Assembly (NCBI RefSeq): GCF_001718795.1
Contig: NZ_CP013438.1
Span: forward strand, 1-64,000
Length of the DNA: 64,000 bases
Origin: Burkholderia latens
Lineage (GTDB): Bacteria > Pseudomonadota > Gammaproteobacteria > Burkholderiales > Burkholderiaceae
Reading direction: 5' to 3'
The position numbers and the translations under genes were made by a program. The notes under the pieces are model-generated. The model was not told the DNA's origin. It made no database searches and was given only the letters and a program-made list of their open reading frames with translations. Each line of letters starts with the position of its first letter. Position 1 is the first letter of the stretch. Below are positions 8,096 through 17,879 of this stretch, one piece after another.

Positions 8096-9124
8096 ATGAA
8101 AGCACTGGCAAAGCTCGAACGCGGCCCGGGGCTCACGCTTACGCGCGTGAAGCGCCCGGAAGTCGGACACAACGACGTGCTGATCAAGATTCGTCGCACG
8201 GCGATCTGCGGCACCGACATCCACATCTGGAAGTGGGACGACTGGGCGCAGAAGACGATTCCCGTGCCGATGCACGTCGGTCACGAATACGTCGGCGAGA
8301 TCGTCGAGATGGGGCAGGAGGTGCGCGGTTTCGAAATCGGCGATCGCGTGTCCGGCGAAGGCCACATCACGTGCGGTTTCTGCCGCAATTGCCGCGCCGG
8401 GCGGCGGCATTTGTGCCGTAATACGGTCGGCGTCGGCGTGAACCGCGAGGGTGCGTTCGCCGAATATCTGGCGATTCCCGCGTTCAATGCGTTCAAGATT
8501 CCGCCCGAGATTTCCGACGATCTGGCGTCGATCTTCGATCCGTTCGGCAACGCGACGCACACGGCGCTGTCGTTCAACCTCGTCGGCGAGGACGTGCTGA
8601 TCACCGGCGCCGGCCCGATCGGGATCATGGCGGTCGCGATCGCGAAGCACGTCGGCGCGCGCAACGTCGTGATCACGGACGTCAATGACTACCGGCTCGA
8701 ACTTGCGCGGAAGATGGGCGCGACACGCGCGGTCAACGTGGCGCGCGAATCGCTGCGCGACGTGATGGCCGATCTGCGGATGACGGAAGGCTTCGACGTC
8801 GGCCTGGAAATGTCGGGTGTGCCGAGCGCGTTCACGAGCCTGCTCGAGGCGATGAACCACGGCGGCAAGGTCGCGCTGCTCGGCATTCCGCCCGCGCAGA
8901 CGGCGATCGACTGGAACCAGGTGATCTTCAAGGGGCTCGAGATCAAGGGCATCTACGGACGCGAGATGTTCGAGACCTGGTACAAGATGGTCGCGATGCT
9001 GCAAAGCGGCCTCGATCTGTCGCCGATCATCACGCATCGCTTCGCGGCCGACGATTACGAGAAGGGCTTCGCCGCGATGCTGTCCGGCGAAAGCGGCAAA
9101 GTGATTCTCGACTGGACGGTCTGA
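8096..9124 (+). CDS. tdh: L-threonine 3-dehydrogenase
   Basis: A 342-residue zinc-dependent medium-chain dehydrogenase. It oxidises L-threonine to 2-amino-3-ketobutyrate with NAD. Visible features are the catalytic zinc cysteine in [12 protein letters not shown], the GHEYVGEI segment, a structural zinc cluster [15 protein letters not shown], and the Rossmann loop [10 protein letters not shown]. Length matches E. coli Tdh. It follows kbl by 13 bp and is certainly co-transcribed. Confidence 0.97.
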   Translation: MKALAKLERGPGLTLTRVKRPEVGHNDVLIKIRRTAICGTDIHIWKWDDWAQKTIPVPMHVGHEYVGEIVEMGQEVRGFEIGDRVSGEGHITCGFCRNCRAGRRHLCRNTVGVGVNREGAFAEYLAIPAFNAFKIPPEISDDLASIFDPFGNATHTALSFNLVGEDVLITGAGPIGIMAVAIAKHVGARNVVITDVNDYRLELARKMGATRAVNVARESLRDVMADLRMTEGFDVGLEMSGVPSAFTSLLEAMNHGGKVALLGIPPAQTAIDWNQVIFKGLEIKGIYGREMFETWYKMVAMLQSGLDLSPIITHRFAADDYEKGFAAMLSGESGKVILDWTV

Positions 9125-9133
9125 GTGTCGAAG

Positions 9134-9168
9134 GAGCGGCCCGGCGTTCTTTGCCGGCCGTTCCGCTC
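9134..9168 (+). terminator. Stem-loop after tdh
   Basis: GAGCGG and CCGCTC bracket an internal CCGGC/GCCGG pairing, starting 10 bp after the tdh stop. It is imperfect and lacks a T tract, so it is a possible terminator only. Confidence 0.4.
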
Positions 9169-9216
9169 GCATCGGCTCGTGTGTTTGCCGGAGCTGTCAG
9201 CTGCGGCAAGCGCTTG

Positions 9217-9235
9217 AGGTGAGGATATTCGGGAG
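9217..9235 (-). repeat. Dispersed iteron copy, inverted orientation
   Basis: AGGTGAGGATATTCGGGAG matches the reverse complement of the origin iteron in both conserved blocks. It lies about 90 bp after the tdh stop codon, about 6.5 kb from the nearest origin iteron. Confidence 0.8.
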
Positions 9236-9939
9236 CCGTGATTGCGCGCCCGACGAAGGCTCGATCTCGCTGTCGCGACGTGCTTCGGCGGCACTCAATC
9301 GGCGGCGAACGGTTACGCGTTGACTGTACGCGCGCGATCGAGCCAAAGCGGCCCGCACCCATCGGTGACATCACATCGCGCACGCAGCTCACCTGTCAGC
9401 GGGGCTCCGCCGATGCTTCGCTCGCGTCCTTTGACGCGGGTCTTTCTTCTCATCCTTCCGTATCCGCTCGCCACGTTCGACTGGCAAGCGCGTGCCGCGT
9501 GATCGGAGGCTCGCGTGACGGACGTACACGTGTTTCCGCGACAACACAGCGACGGATGATGCATATCGCATTGCACCCTCCGACGTGAGGCTATCGATCA
9601 CTCGCGATCTCACCTTTCCATCATGCATGTACCCCGGTCGGTGCGGTGTCGGCGATCGAAGCCGCTCACCATTCAGCTCGTATCGTCCGGGCTCCCGATG
9701 CACTGACGCGCCGGGGTTGCGGGCATCTCGAGCCGATCTTGACCGGTTTGCCGCAGAGACACGCAACCGTCGCGAGTCCGTGCCGTGCCGCATCCCGTTA
9801 TGTGCCGCACGCGCCCCCGCGGCCGCAACGTGAGGTGACGAAGCGCCCCGGCCTTCACGTCACCGCTTCGGGCATGAGGCCGCCGCCCGACATTCGCCCT
9901 CCATCCGACAGGGCTTTTACACATCCGCGTTGACGAGGG

Positions 9940-9953
9940 AGAACGATCGTTCT
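9940..9953. promoter_or_regulatory. Palindromic operator upstream of the TetR gene
   Basis: AGAACGATCGTTCT is a perfect 14-bp palindrome ending 11 bp before the TetR start codon, just after a TTGACG -35-like element at 9930. TetR-family regulators typically bind such sites and repress themselves. Confidence 0.65.
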
Positions 9954-9964
9954 ACCGTAAACGC

Positions 9965-10582
9965 ATGAACTCACACGACGATCCCTCAACCGAACCGGTC
10001 GTTCGCGACCGGCTGCTCGACGCGGCGGAAGCGCTGATCTACTCCGGCGGTATTCATGCGACCGGTGTCGATGCGATCGTGAAACGCTCCGGCGCCGCGC
10101 GAAAGAGCTTTTATTCGCATTTCGAATCGAAGGAAGCGCTGGTCTTGGCCGCGCTCGAGCGGCGCGACGAACGCTGGATGCGCTGGTTCGTCGACGCGAC
10201 GCTTGCGCGGGGCAAGTCGCCGCGTGCGCAATTGCTCGGCATGTTCGACGTGCTGCGCGACTGGTTCGTGCAACCGGACTTTCACGGTTGCGCGTTCCTG
10301 AACGCGTCCGGCGAGATTGCCCGCGCCGACGATCCGGTGCGCGTCGTCGCGCGCATGCACAAGGCGCGCTTGCTGGCGTTCGTGCGCGAGCGGTTCGACG
10401 CGTATGCCGACGCAGTCGCGCTCGAGCGCCGCGGGCTGGCTCGCATTGCGCGTCAATGGCTGGTGTTGATCGATGGCGCGATCGGCGTCGCGCTCGTCAG
10501 CGGCGACGCAACCGCCGCGCGCGATGCGCGCGCCACCGCCGAACTGTTGCTCGATGCGGTGTCTCGAGCGCAGAAGGAGTAG
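9965..10582 (+). CDS. TetR/AcrR-family transcriptional regulator
   Basis: A 205-residue protein with an N-terminal TetR helix-turn-helix (about residues 14-60: [34 protein letters not shown] is the region; the recognition helix ends at [11 protein letters not shown]). The remainder is a helical ligand-binding domain of the type seen with AcrR-like repressors. The palindrome at 9940-9953 suggests autoregulation. The SnoaL-like gene follows after 55 bp on the same strand and is the likely target. Confidence 0.85.
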   Translation: MNSHDDPSTEPVVRDRLLDAAEALIYSGGIHATGVDAIVKRSGAARKSFYSHFESKEALVLAALERRDERWMRWFVDATLARGKSPRAQLLGMFDVLRDWFVQPDFHGCAFLNASGEIARADDPVRVVARMHKARLLAFVRERFDAYADAVALERRGLARIARQWLVLIDGAIGVALVSGDATAARDARATAELLLDAVSRAQKE

Positions 10583-10637
10583 CACGTCCCAACCGGTTGC
10601 GCGCGTGCGCGGCCGGAACCTTGCTCAGGAGCATTCC

Positions 10638-11117
10638 ATGTCCGCTTCCCCGGAAGTTCGCCCGCCCGTTCCGCCCTTCACGCTCGAAACGGCACGCCAG
10701 AAAGTGCGCGCCGCCGAAGACGCATGGAATACGCGCGACCCGCAGCGCGTGTCGCTGGCCTACACGCCGCAGAGCCGCTGGCGCAATCGCGCGGAGTTCG
10801 TGACGGGCCGCGACGAGATCGTCGGCCTGCTGCAGCGGAAATGGACGCGCGAGCTTGACTATCGATTGATCAAGGAGCTGTGGGCATTCGGCGGCAATCG
10901 CATCGCGGTGCGGTTCGCATACGAATGGCACGATGACGCCGGCAACTGGTTTCGCTCATATGGAAACGAGAACTGGGAGTTCGACGAAAACGGGTTGATG
11001 GCGCATCGCCACGCGAGCATCAACGACCTGCCGATTCGCGAAGCGGATCGCCTGTACCACTGGCCGCTCGGTCGTCGTCCGGACGACCATCCGGGCTTGT
11101 CCGATCTCGGCCTCTGA
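10638..11117 (+). CDS. DUF1348 / NTF2-like (SnoaL-fold) protein
   Basis: A 159-residue single-domain protein with the signature of the DUF1348 branch of the NTF2-like superfamily: [19 protein letters not shown] near the N-terminus, [14 protein letters not shown], then [18 protein letters not shown] and an [10 protein letters not shown] segment. AGGAG precedes the ATG at 10638. The biochemical role of the family is not established; members often sit beside TetR or oxidoreductase genes. It is probably controlled by the TetR just upstream. Confidence 0.8.
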   Translation: MSASPEVRPPVPPFTLETARQKVRAAEDAWNTRDPQRVSLAYTPQSRWRNRAEFVTGRDEIVGLLQRKWTRELDYRLIKELWAFGGNRIAVRFAYEWHDDAGNWFRSYGNENWEFDENGLMAHRHASINDLPIREADRLYHWPLGRRPDDHPGLSDLGL

Positions 11118-11179
11118 CGTGCGCGATGACGACGCCCGACCGCGCTCGATGTCACGCCGTGCGCGGGGGCAGCGTTCAA

Positions 11180-11198
11180 TGGTGAGGAAATACGGGAG
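11180..11198 (-). repeat. Dispersed iteron copy, inverted orientation
   Basis: TGGTGAGGAAATACGGGAG matches the inverted origin iteron at both conserved blocks, first base differing. It pairs with the copy starting 29 bp further on. Confidence 0.8.
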
Positions 11199-11208
11199 CC
11201 GCGTGCTG

Positions 11209-11227
11209 AGGTGAGTGTTTTCGGGAG
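11209..11227 (-). repeat. Dispersed iteron copy, inverted orientation
   Basis: AGGTGAGTGTTTTCGGGAG is the second member of an intergenic pair with the copy at 11180. Confidence 0.8.
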
Positions 11228-11660
11228 AACAGCGTTTCGCACGGAACGGTGTGACGCTTCGCGTCCTGCTTCTCACCGATCATTCTTCGCAGGAAACGGC
11301 GCGATTGCGCTGATGAAAGCACCGCGCATTGCCGTGGGCGCTGTCGCGTCGCGAACATGCACGTATGAACCCGCATCGAAGGCGACACGATGGCGTCGCA
11401 TGCCGAATGCACGATGAAGTCCAACCGGTGTGTGTCGACGCGCGATGCAACTCACCGCTCGGCTTCGACGTGATGCGTTTCACATCGATGCATCACCGTG
11501 ACGAAACCTGACGTGCCGCGTCCGAACGACATGACATGCAGAACCGGCATCGCGCGGCGCATCGAATTCGACAAAGGTGTGCGGCGCTCCGTCGTGTTCA
11601 CACTACTGAACACAACGTGCATCGATGCCGTCTCCGCCGCGCACCTTTCCCGTTCGAGTG

Positions 11661-12746
11661 TCAGCCGGCGATCCGCGCAGCGATCGCTTCGCCCACTTCT
11701 TGCGTTCCGGCCTGACCGCCGAGATCGCGCGTGCGCGGGCCGGCTCGCAGTACGTCCTCGATCGCGGCGACGATCGCGTCGTGCGCTTCGCGTTCCGGCC
11801 CCGCGCCGTTGCCGAGGAAGTCGAGCATCATCGCCGCCGACCAGATCATCGCGATCGGGTTTGCGATGAACTGCCCCGCGATGTCCGGTGCGGAGCCATG
11901 CACCGGCTCGAACAAGGACGGAAACGTACGATCCGGGTTCAGGTTCGCCGACGGCGCGATGCCGATCGTGCCCGTGCATGCCGGGCCGAGGTCGGACAGG
12001 ATGTCGCCGAACAGGTTCGACGCGACGACGACGTCGAAGCGGTCCGGCTGCAGCACGAAGCGCGCGCACAGGATGTCGATGTGCTGCTTGTCGACGGCGA
12101 TCTCCGGATAGCGCTCGGCCATTTCGGCTGCGCGGGCATCCCACCACGGCATGCTGATCGCGATGCCGTTGCTCTTCGTCGCGACGGTCAGGCGCTTCGC
12201 GCGGCGCTGCGCGAGCTCGAACGCGAACTTCAGCACGCGTTCGGTGCCGTGCCGCGTGAAGATCGACTGCTGCATCACGACTTCGCGCTCGGTGCCTTCG
12301 AACATCGTGCCGCCGACCGACGAATATTCGCCCTCGGTGTTTTCGCGCACGATCATGAAGTCGATGTCGCCGGCGCGGCGGCCGGCGAGCGGCGACGGCA
12401 CCCCGTCGAACAGGCGCGCGGGCCGCAGGTTGATGTACTGATCGAACTCGCGACGGAATTTCAGCAGCGAGCCCCACAGCGAAATGTGATCGGGCACCGT
12501 GTCGGGCCAGCCGACCGCGCCGAACAGAATCGCGTCCATGCCCGACAGCTGCGCCTTCCAGTCGTCCGGCATCATCTTGCCGTGCTGCGCGTAGTAGTCG
12601 CAGCTCGCCCACTCGATCTGCTCGAACTCGAACCGGATGCCGAAGCGCGCGGTGACGGCGTCAAGCGCGCGCAGGCCCTCGGGCATCACTTCACGGCCGA
12701 TGCCGTCACCGGGGATGACGGCAATCTTGTACGTCTTGTCGCTCAT
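11661..12746 (-). CDS. Tartrate / D-malate dehydrogenase (decarboxylating)
   Basis: A 361-residue member of the isocitrate/isopropylmalate dehydrogenase family, closest in pattern to TtuC/DmlA enzymes: IAVIPGDGIGREVMPEGLRAL at the N-terminus, the MIVRENTEGEYSSVGG loop, the NGIAISMPWWDARAAEMA segment and NLFGDILSDLGPACTG with the metal-binding aspartates. These enzymes oxidise and decarboxylate D-malate or tartrate with NAD, acting in the cytoplasm. Which substrate is used cannot be told from sequence by eye. A LysR gene is divergent 117 bp away and is the likely activator. Confidence 0.88.
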   Translation of the reverse strand: MSDKTYKIAVIPGDGIGREVMPEGLRALDAVTARFGIRFEFEQIEWASCDYYAQHGKMMPDDWKAQLSGMDAILFGAVGWPDTVPDHISLWGSLLKFRREFDQYINLRPARLFDGVPSPLAGRRAGDIDFMIVRENTEGEYSSVGGTMFEGTEREVVMQQSIFTRHGTERVLKFAFELAQRRAKRLTVATKSNGIAISMPWWDARAAEMAERYPEIAVDKQHIDILCARFVLQPDRFDVVVASNLFGDILSDLGPACTGTIGIAPSANLNPDRTFPSLFEPVHGSAPDIAGQFIANPIAMIWSAAMMLDFLGNGAGPEREAHDAIVAAIEDVLRAGPRTRDLGGQAGTQEVGEAIAARIAG

Positions 12747-12863
12747 GCGAGTCTCCTTGGCTGGTTGGGCCGCTGGCGGCGTGCGCAGCGGAACATGACG
12801 TCATTCTATTTATTTCCATTCGGATTAAAATCGCGGAAAAGGTTAATCAACTTTCCACGAATC

Positions 12864-13787
12864 GTGAATAAATCGCCGAATCTCGACGACCTGCGTGTGT
12901 TCAGCCTTGTCGTTCGCTTGGCGAGCTTCAGCGCGGCCGCCGAGCAGCTCGCGGTGTCGCCCGCGTACGTGAGCAAGCGCATCGCGTTGCTCGAGGCGCA
13001 GCTCGGCACGCGGCTGCTGCATCGCTCCACGCGCCGCGTGACGGTCACGGAAGCCGGCGAACGCGTATTCGCGCGCGCCGAGAAGATTCTCGACGACGTC
13101 GATCATCTCGTCGAGGACGTGTCGACCACGCGCACGGTGCCGCGCGGCACGCTGCGCATCTCGACCAGCTTCGGCTTCGGCCGGCATGTGATCGCGCCGG
13201 CGCTGCAGGACTTTTCCGCTCGCTATCCGCAGCTGAACGTGCGGCTCGATCTGTTCGACCGGCTCGTCGACGTCGCGGGCGAAGGCTACGACGTCGACGT
13301 GCGCATCGGCGACGAAATCGCCGACCATCTGATCGCGCGTCGCCTCGCCGCGAACTACCGCGTGCTGTGCGCGTCGCCAGGCTATCTCGCACGCCGCGGC
13401 ACGCCGCGCACGCTCGCCGATCTCGCATCGCACGACTGCCTTGCGATCAAGGAGCGCGATCATCCATTCGGTGTATGGCGGCTGAACGTGCGCGGAGAAA
13501 CGGCGACGGTGAAGGTCGGCGGCGCGTTGTCCACGAACCATGGCGAAGTGGCTGTGCAATGGGCGCTCGCCGGACGCGGGATCGTGTTGCGTTCGATCTG
13601 GGAAGCGGGGCCGCTGATCGAACGCGGCGAGCTGCGTCGCGTGCTGCCGGATGCGATTCAGCCGGCGAACATATGGGCGGTGTATCCGGAGCGCGTCGCG
13701 GCGTCGGCGAAAGTGCGCGTATGCGTCGACTATCTGGCGGAGACGCTCGCCGGTCTAAACGCCGCAGCAAGCGACGACGCGGGCTGA
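12864..13787 (+). CDS. LysR-family regulator, DmlR/TtuA type
   Basis: A 307-residue LysR protein. The start is taken as GTG at 12864, because the frame becomes typical LysR sequence there (NKSPNLDDLRVFSLVVRLAS) and no ATG is suitably placed. The HTH spans about residues 10-65 (ASFSAAAEQLAVSPAYVSKRI). The effector domain contains FGFGRHVIAPAL and VDVRIGDEIADHLIARRLA, typical of the DmlR/AaeR cluster. Its divergent position suggests control of the dehydrogenase gene in response to malate or tartrate. Confidence 0.85.
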   Translation: MNKSPNLDDLRVFSLVVRLASFSAAAEQLAVSPAYVSKRIALLEAQLGTRLLHRSTRRVTVTEAGERVFARAEKILDDVDHLVEDVSTTRTVPRGTLRISTSFGFGRHVIAPALQDFSARYPQLNVRLDLFDRLVDVAGEGYDVDVRIGDEIADHLIARRLAANYRVLCASPGYLARRGTPRTLADLASHDCLAIKERDHPFGVWRLNVRGETATVKVGGALSTNHGEVAVQWALAGRGIVLRSIWEAGPLIERGELRRVLPDAIQPANIWAVYPERVAASAKVRVCVDYLAETLAGLNAAASDDAG

Positions 13788-13797
13788 CATCGGGGAA

Positions 13798-13816
13798 AGG
13801 TGAGCTTTTACGGGGG
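13798..13816 (-). repeat. Dispersed iteron copy, inverted orientation
   Basis: AGGTGAGCTTTTACGGGGG matches the inverted iteron except for the penultimate base. It starts 10 bp after the LysR stop codon. Confidence 0.75.
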
Positions 13817-13850
13817 CACGTGATTGGCATCGGCGCATGCCCGTTTTTTT
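13812..13850 (+). terminator. Possible rho-independent terminator of the LysR gene
   Basis: GGGCA and TGCCC pair around an internal GAT/ATC pairing, followed by GTTTTTTT ending at 13850. The stem is weak, but the seven-T tract is striking in this GC-rich DNA. It overlaps the end of the iteron copy. Confidence 0.45.
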
Positions 13851-14022
13851 GCGACTTGCCGCCGCGTTGCCGGTGCAACGGCCTGCGGTGGGCAGGGATG
13901 CACTGCCCGCCGCGAAGCGCCTTTCAAGTAGACGATGGTATCGGCCGGGCACCCTGCGCGCAGCTCCACGCTGCGCGCCCACTGCCCGCGACGCAAAGTT
14001 CAACACCGCACATTAACGCCCC

Positions 14023-14961
14023 TTACGCCACGCTCTGCACGCCCAGCATCAGGTCGAGATTCTGCACGGCCGCACCGGACGCCCCCTTGCCGAGATTGTC
14101 GAACACGGCGGACAGCAGCACCTGACCGTGCTCTTCATTGACGAACACGCCGAGCTGCAGGTCGTTCGTCCCGTTCAGTGCTTGGGGATCGAGATGCGTG
14201 ATCGCGCGGGTGTCCGCGAGCGGCATGACGTCAACGTGGCGCGCGCCCGCGTAATGGTGCGCGAGACACGCATGCAGCATCTCACCGGTCACGCTAGCGG
14301 ACAAAAGCCGCAGCTCGATCGGCACGGTCAGCACGATGCCCTGCCGATAGGCGCCGTAGGCCGGCACGAACAGCGGCCGATGCGCGAGCCCGACATGCTG
14401 CCGGATTTCCGGCACATGCTTGTGTGCAAGCGCGAGGCCGTAGACCTGCAGCGGTTTCGCGCGGGCAGCGTCGCTCGATTCGAACGCGTCGACGGCGGCC
14501 CGGCCGCCGCCCGAGTAACCCGACACCGCGTGAATGCTCACCGGATAGTCGCGCGGCAACAGGCCGGCTTCCCGCAGCGGCCGCAACAGGCCGATCGCGC
14601 CGGTCGGATAGCAGCCCGGATTGCTCACGCGCCGCGCGCCGGCGATGGTCTGCGCGTGTCCGGCGGCCATCTCCGGAAAGCCGTACACCCATTCGGCGTC
14701 GGTGCGATGGGCGGAACTCGCGTCGATCACGCGTACCGCGGGATTGCGGATGAAGCCGACCGCTTCGCGTGCGGCGGCGTCGGGCAGGCACAGGATCGCG
14801 ATATCCGCCGCGTTGATCGCTTCGGCGCGCCGCGCGGGATTCTTGCGAGCGGCATCGGGCAGTGTGACGAGCCGCAGATCGGTGCGATCGCGCAGGCGCT
14901 CGTGAATCTGCAAACCGGTCGTGCCCTGGTCGCCGTCGATATAGACAGTGGCGTGGCTCAT
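14023..14961 (-). CDS. argC: N-acetyl-gamma-glutamyl-phosphate reductase, short (type 2) form
   Basis: A 312-residue ArgC of the shorter class. It reduces N-acetyl-glutamyl phosphate with NADPH in arginine synthesis. It begins [21 protein letters not shown] (glycine-rich NADP loop), has the catalytic cysteine in [10 protein letters not shown] and the segment [10 protein letters not shown]. The ATG at 14961 was chosen because it starts directly before the Rossmann fold; upstream in-frame sequence is not conserved in character. A divergent LysR gene begins 118 bp away. A second ArgC of the longer type is expected on the main chromosome of this genus, so this copy may have a specialised role. 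Confidence 0.92.
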   Translation of the reverse strand: MSHATVYIDGDQGTTGLQIHERLRDRTDLRLVTLPDAARKNPARRAEAINAADIAILCLPDAAAREAVGFIRNPAVRVIDASSAHRTDAEWVYGFPEMAAGHAQTIAGARRVSNPGCYPTGAIGLLRPLREAGLLPRDYPVSIHAVSGYSGGGRAAVDAFESSDAARAKPLQVYGLALAHKHVPEIRQHVGLAHRPLFVPAYGAYRQGIVLTVPIELRLLSASVTGEMLHACLAHHYAGARHVDVMPLADTRAITHLDPQALNGTNDLQLGVFVNEEHGQVLLSAVFDNLGKGASGAAVQNLDLMLGVQSVA

Positions 14962-15079
14962 GATCGTCGCGTTCCTCGTGTCGGAGATCGGGAAAGCCGT
15001 ATCGTCCACCGAACGCATAGAATAGGAAAAGTTGAATTTCCTGATTAGAGGATTCAGCTTTTCTGAACGAGAGGTGGGA

Positions 15080-15964
15080 ATGCGCGAGATCAGTCTGGAT
15101 CGGCTGCGTACGCTGGTCGCGATCGCCGATCGGGGCTCGTTCGTCGCCGCCGCGCAACTGTTGCATCTTGCGCCGCCGACGGTCAGCCTTCATGTTGCCG
15201 AACTCGAAAGCCGCATCGGCGCGCCGTTGCTGTCGCGCACGCGCGGCAACGTGCGGCCGTCGGCAATCGGCGCGGTGCTGGTGGAGCGCGCGCGCCGTCT
15301 GCTCGCCGAAGTCGAAGCGACGCTCGACGACGTGGAGCGGCAAGTGCAGGGGCTGACGGGGCGCGTACGCCTCGGCGCATCGACCGGCGCGATCGCTCAT
15401 CTGTTGCCGCAGGCAGTGGCCCGGCTTCGCGAACGGCATCCGGACATCGACGTGCAGATCGCGGTGCTCACGTCACAAGACACGCTCGCGCGCCTTGCAC
15501 AGGGCACGCTTGACGTCGGGCTCGTCGCGCTGCCGCAGCCGGCGGTCGCGGGCTTGTCGATCCGCGCGTGGCGGCGCGATCCGGTGCTGGCCTTTCTGCC
15601 GGCGGACTGGAAACTGCCGGCCCGGGTGACACCGGCGTATCTGGCTGCGCGTCCGCTGATTCTCAACGATGCGACCACCCGCCTGTCGAGGCTGACGACG
15701 GAATGGTTCGCGCTGGGCGGCCACCGGCCCGAGCCGCGCATCGAACTCAACTATAACGATGCGATCAAGAGCCTGGTTGCCGCGGGCTACGGCGCGACGT
15801 TGTTGCCGCACGAAGCCGGCGCGCCGCTGCCCGATGCGCGCATTGTCACGCGGCCGCTGCGCCCGGCGCTGTGGCGGGAACTCGGTATCGCGCATCGGGC
15901 CGGCCCGGTCGAGCGGTCGACGCAGCACGTGCTCGACGCGTTGTGGGCGCTCGGCGTGCGATAG
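15080..15964 (+). CDS. LysR-family regulator divergent from argC
   Basis: A 294-residue LysR protein. The ATG at 15080 has GAGGTGGGA in front of it and yields the usual N-terminus [20 protein letters not shown], with the HTH at about 15-60 ([20 protein letters not shown]). The substrate domain has [18 protein letters not shown] and [13 protein letters not shown]. The divergent arrangement predicts control of argC. The effector is unknown. Confidence 0.85.
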   Translation: MREISLDRLRTLVAIADRGSFVAAAQLLHLAPPTVSLHVAELESRIGAPLLSRTRGNVRPSAIGAVLVERARRLLAEVEATLDDVERQVQGLTGRVRLGASTGAIAHLLPQAVARLRERHPDIDVQIAVLTSQDTLARLAQGTLDVGLVALPQPAVAGLSIRAWRRDPVLAFLPADWKLPARVTPAYLAARPLILNDATTRLSRLTTEWFALGGHRPEPRIELNYNDAIKSLVAAGYGATLLPHEAGAPLPDARIVTRPLRPALWRELGIAHRAGPVERSTQHVLDALWALGVR

Positions 15965-16013
15965 AAAATCGCGCCGGATAGCGACGCATCGGACGCGCCG
16001 CCGTGGCCGGCCG

Positions 16014-16478
16014 TTACAGCCGGTTGTCCTTCGCAAGCATCAGCACGCGGGCCCAGCGCTGCGCGTCGCGCTTGTCCATCATCGGCAGTTTCCATTCGCC
16101 GCGCTCCGTGTCGCGCACACGCACGACCAGATGCCAGCGGCCATCGATCGGCGCGGCTTCGCAGCCAGCGAGCTGCGACAGCGTATAGCGGCCGTCCGCG
16201 CCGTCGTGCGACATCCACAGCAGGCCTTGTGTCGCGGACACGCGCAGTTCTCCCCATGCGCGATGGACGATATGCGTCCAGCCTTGTTCCTTCGTGTTCG
16301 GGGCGATGTCGCGGCGGCGCCTGATCCACCACGCGGCCAGTGCGAGCACGATCGCGGCCGCGAGCACGGCGGCCGCGATCGCCACCGGTTGGCCGAACTG
16401 CGCGGCGATGACGTGAAACAGATGAACGGCGCCCCATCCAAGTGCGATGAGCGCAAACAGCGCAATGAAAATCGGCAT
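16014..16478 (-). CDS. Membrane-anchored hypothetical protein
   Basis: A 154-residue protein with two N-terminal hydrophobic segments (about residues 2-24 and 30-50, starting MPIFIALFALIALGWGAVHL and AIAAAVLAAAIVLALAAWWI), then an RRRRD stop-transfer stretch and a soluble domain of about 100 residues that is not recognised. The start at 16478 places the first hydrophobic helix at the N-terminus; an ATG at 16532, 7 bp after the patatin stop codon, would add 18 residues and couple it to that gene. It lies at the end of the adc-bdhA-patatin run and may be co-transcribed. Confidence 0.65.
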   Translation of the reverse strand: MPIFIALFALIALGWGAVHLFHVIAAQFGQPVAIAAAVLAAAIVLALAAWWIRRRRDIAPNTKEQGWTHIVHRAWGELRVSATQGLLWMSHDGADGRYTLSQLAGCEAAPIDGRWHLVVRVRDTERGEWKLPMMDKRDAQRWARVLMLAKDNRL

Positions 16479-16538
16479 GTCGAATCGGAAAAGAGAACGG
16501 ACCGGCGCTGCGAGCGTCCCGGCCCGTTGCATGCGGCG

Positions 16539-17756
16539 TTACCGGTGGCGATGAATGTCGTGCGTGACGAAGCCCGCGTCATTGGTGGGGAGCGCGAGGC
16601 CGTCCTTGACGGCGAGCGTCTTGCGGATGTCGTCGAGACCGGCGCTCCAGTGGTCGCGCATCGTCGACAAACCGAACTGGTAGTCCTTGTAGTGGTGCTC
16701 GTACGCCTTCTGCTGATAGATCAGGTGCTGGATGTTGTACTTCTTCCCGCTCGACATCGCTTCTGCCTCGATGCACCAAGGGTCGTTCTTGCGCTGCTCT
16801 TCCGGCACCTGCTCGAGTACGTGGCGCAGCACGTTGCGGTAGCGCTGTTCGCGCTGCAGCGTGTCGGTGACGAAACGCGTGCGGCTCGAATACTGCACGT
16901 CCTTCGTGCGTTCCGCGACGTCGGCCATCGTGCGCGGCAGCGGGCCGCGCGCGCTCCACAGGTCGACCTGGAACGCGAGCGTGTCGCGGCGCGGCCGCGC
17001 GCGCAGCACTTCCATCAGCGGCGTGTTCGATACGACGCCGCCGTCCCAGTAATACTCGCCGTCGATCTCGACGGGCGGGAACGCGGGCGGCAGCGCGCCC
17101 GACGCCATGAAGTGCTCGGGCAGCAGGCGGATCCGCGAGTTGTCGAAGTACACGAAGTTGCCCGTGCCGACGTTGACTGCGCCGACCGACACACGCGTCT
17201 CGCCCGAGTTGATCCGGTCGAAATCGCAGAGCTTGAGCAGCGTCGCGCGCAGCGCGGACGTGTCGTACCAGCTGATTTTTTGCGGATGATCGGACACGCC
17301 CGGCAGCGGCGGCGGGAAGCGCGGCACGAAGAAACCCTGCTGGCCCTGCATCATCGCGCTCGCGGCCTGCGACGCGGTGAAGAATGTGCGAATCTGGTCA
17401 ATGCTGTTGAACAGCGCGAATTCGAAGGCGGCCGGGATCGCGGGAAAGAACGCCGGCTGGCAGATCGTTTCCCAGAATTCGCGCAGCCGCTCGACGCGAT
17501 GCTCGGGCGCATTGCCGGCGATCAGCGCGGTATTGAGCGCGCCGATCGAGATGCCGGCGATCCAGTCGAGCGGAATGCCTGCTTCGTGCAGCCCTTCGAA
17601 TACGCCGGCCTGATACGCGCCGAGCGCGCCGCCGCCTTGCAGGACGAGCGCGATCGTTTCGTACGGCAGCGATCGCGCAGAGGCCGGTGCGCCGGCTTCG
17701 TGGTGCAGGTCCGCCGCATCGACGGCCTGCTTTTCTGTACGCGCGTGCGGTTTCAT
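16539..17756 (-). CDS. Patatin-like phospholipase / esterase with DUF3734 tail
   Basis: A 405-residue protein. The patatin domain shows the oxyanion loop QGGGALGAYQAGVFEGL, the nucleophile serine in GISIGALN (GxSxG) and the dyad aspartate in DGGVVSNTPL. The C-terminal third is the DUF3734 extension usual in proteobacterial homologues. In Burkholderia and Ralstonia relatives this gene is found beside 3-hydroxybutyrate dehydrogenase, as here, suggesting a link to storage-polymer or short-chain hydroxyacid turnover, though no activity is shown by sequence. It precedes the small membrane protein gene by only a few bases. Confidence 0.88.
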   Translation of the reverse strand: MKPHARTEKQAVDAADLHHEAGAPASARSLPYETIALVLQGGGALGAYQAGVFEGLHEAGIPLDWIAGISIGALNTALIAGNAPEHRVERLREFWETICQPAFFPAIPAAFEFALFNSIDQIRTFFTASQAASAMMQGQQGFFVPRFPPPLPGVSDHPQKISWYDTSALRATLLKLCDFDRINSGETRVSVGAVNVGTGNFVYFDNSRIRLLPEHFMASGALPPAFPPVEIDGEYYWDGGVVSNTPLMEVLRARPRRDTLAFQVDLWSARGPLPRTMADVAERTKDVQYSSRTRFVTDTLQREQRYRNVLRHVLEQVPEEQRKNDPWCIEAEAMSSGKKYNIQHLIYQQKAYEHHYKDYQFGLSTMRDHWSAGLDDIRKTLAVKDGLALPTNDAGFVTHDIHRHR

Positions 17757-17844
17757 CAGTTGCTCCGAGAAATCCCGCCGTGGAGGGCGGAGACGCCGGG
17801 AGCAACGTCGGCCGACGGCGCTCCCGCGTGGAAATGAGCGAGGC

Positions 17845-17864
17845 CGCGGGAATTGCTTCCCGCG
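17845..17864 (-). terminator. Hairpin after bdhA
   Basis: CGCGGGAA and TTCCCGCG form a perfect 8-bp stem with a TTGC loop, 16 bp beyond the 3-hydroxybutyrate dehydrogenase stop codon and before the patatin gene. There is no T tract. It may attenuate transcription or protect the upstream message rather than stop it. Confidence 0.4.
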
Positions 17865-17879
17865 ACGGACGCGGCGACG

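Larger units (their letters stand above)
9125..9964. other. Gene-free stretch between tdh and the TetR gene
   Basis: 840 bp without a supportable gene. It contains the post-tdh hairpin, one dispersed iteron copy at 9217-9235, and a TetR-type palindrome at its right end. Short open frames on both strands lack ribosome binding sites and coding character. I see nothing else in it. Confidence 0.6.
11118..11660. other. Gene-free stretch with two iteron copies
   Basis: 543 bp between the DUF1348 gene and the end of the convergent dehydrogenase gene. The left third carries the iteron copies at 11180 and 11209. In the remaining 400 bp I see no gene, strong hairpin or repeat. Confidence 0.6.

Noticed and set aside
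9600..9625. GATCTCACCTTTCC as a possible further iteron
   Set aside because: The CTCACCTT block is present but the TCCCG block is missing, so it is no better than chance.
11625..12863. N-terminal extension of the LysR gene through the opposite dehydrogenase gene
   Set aside because: The extra 413 codons are antisense to the dehydrogenase; LysR sequence starts at the GTG at 12864.
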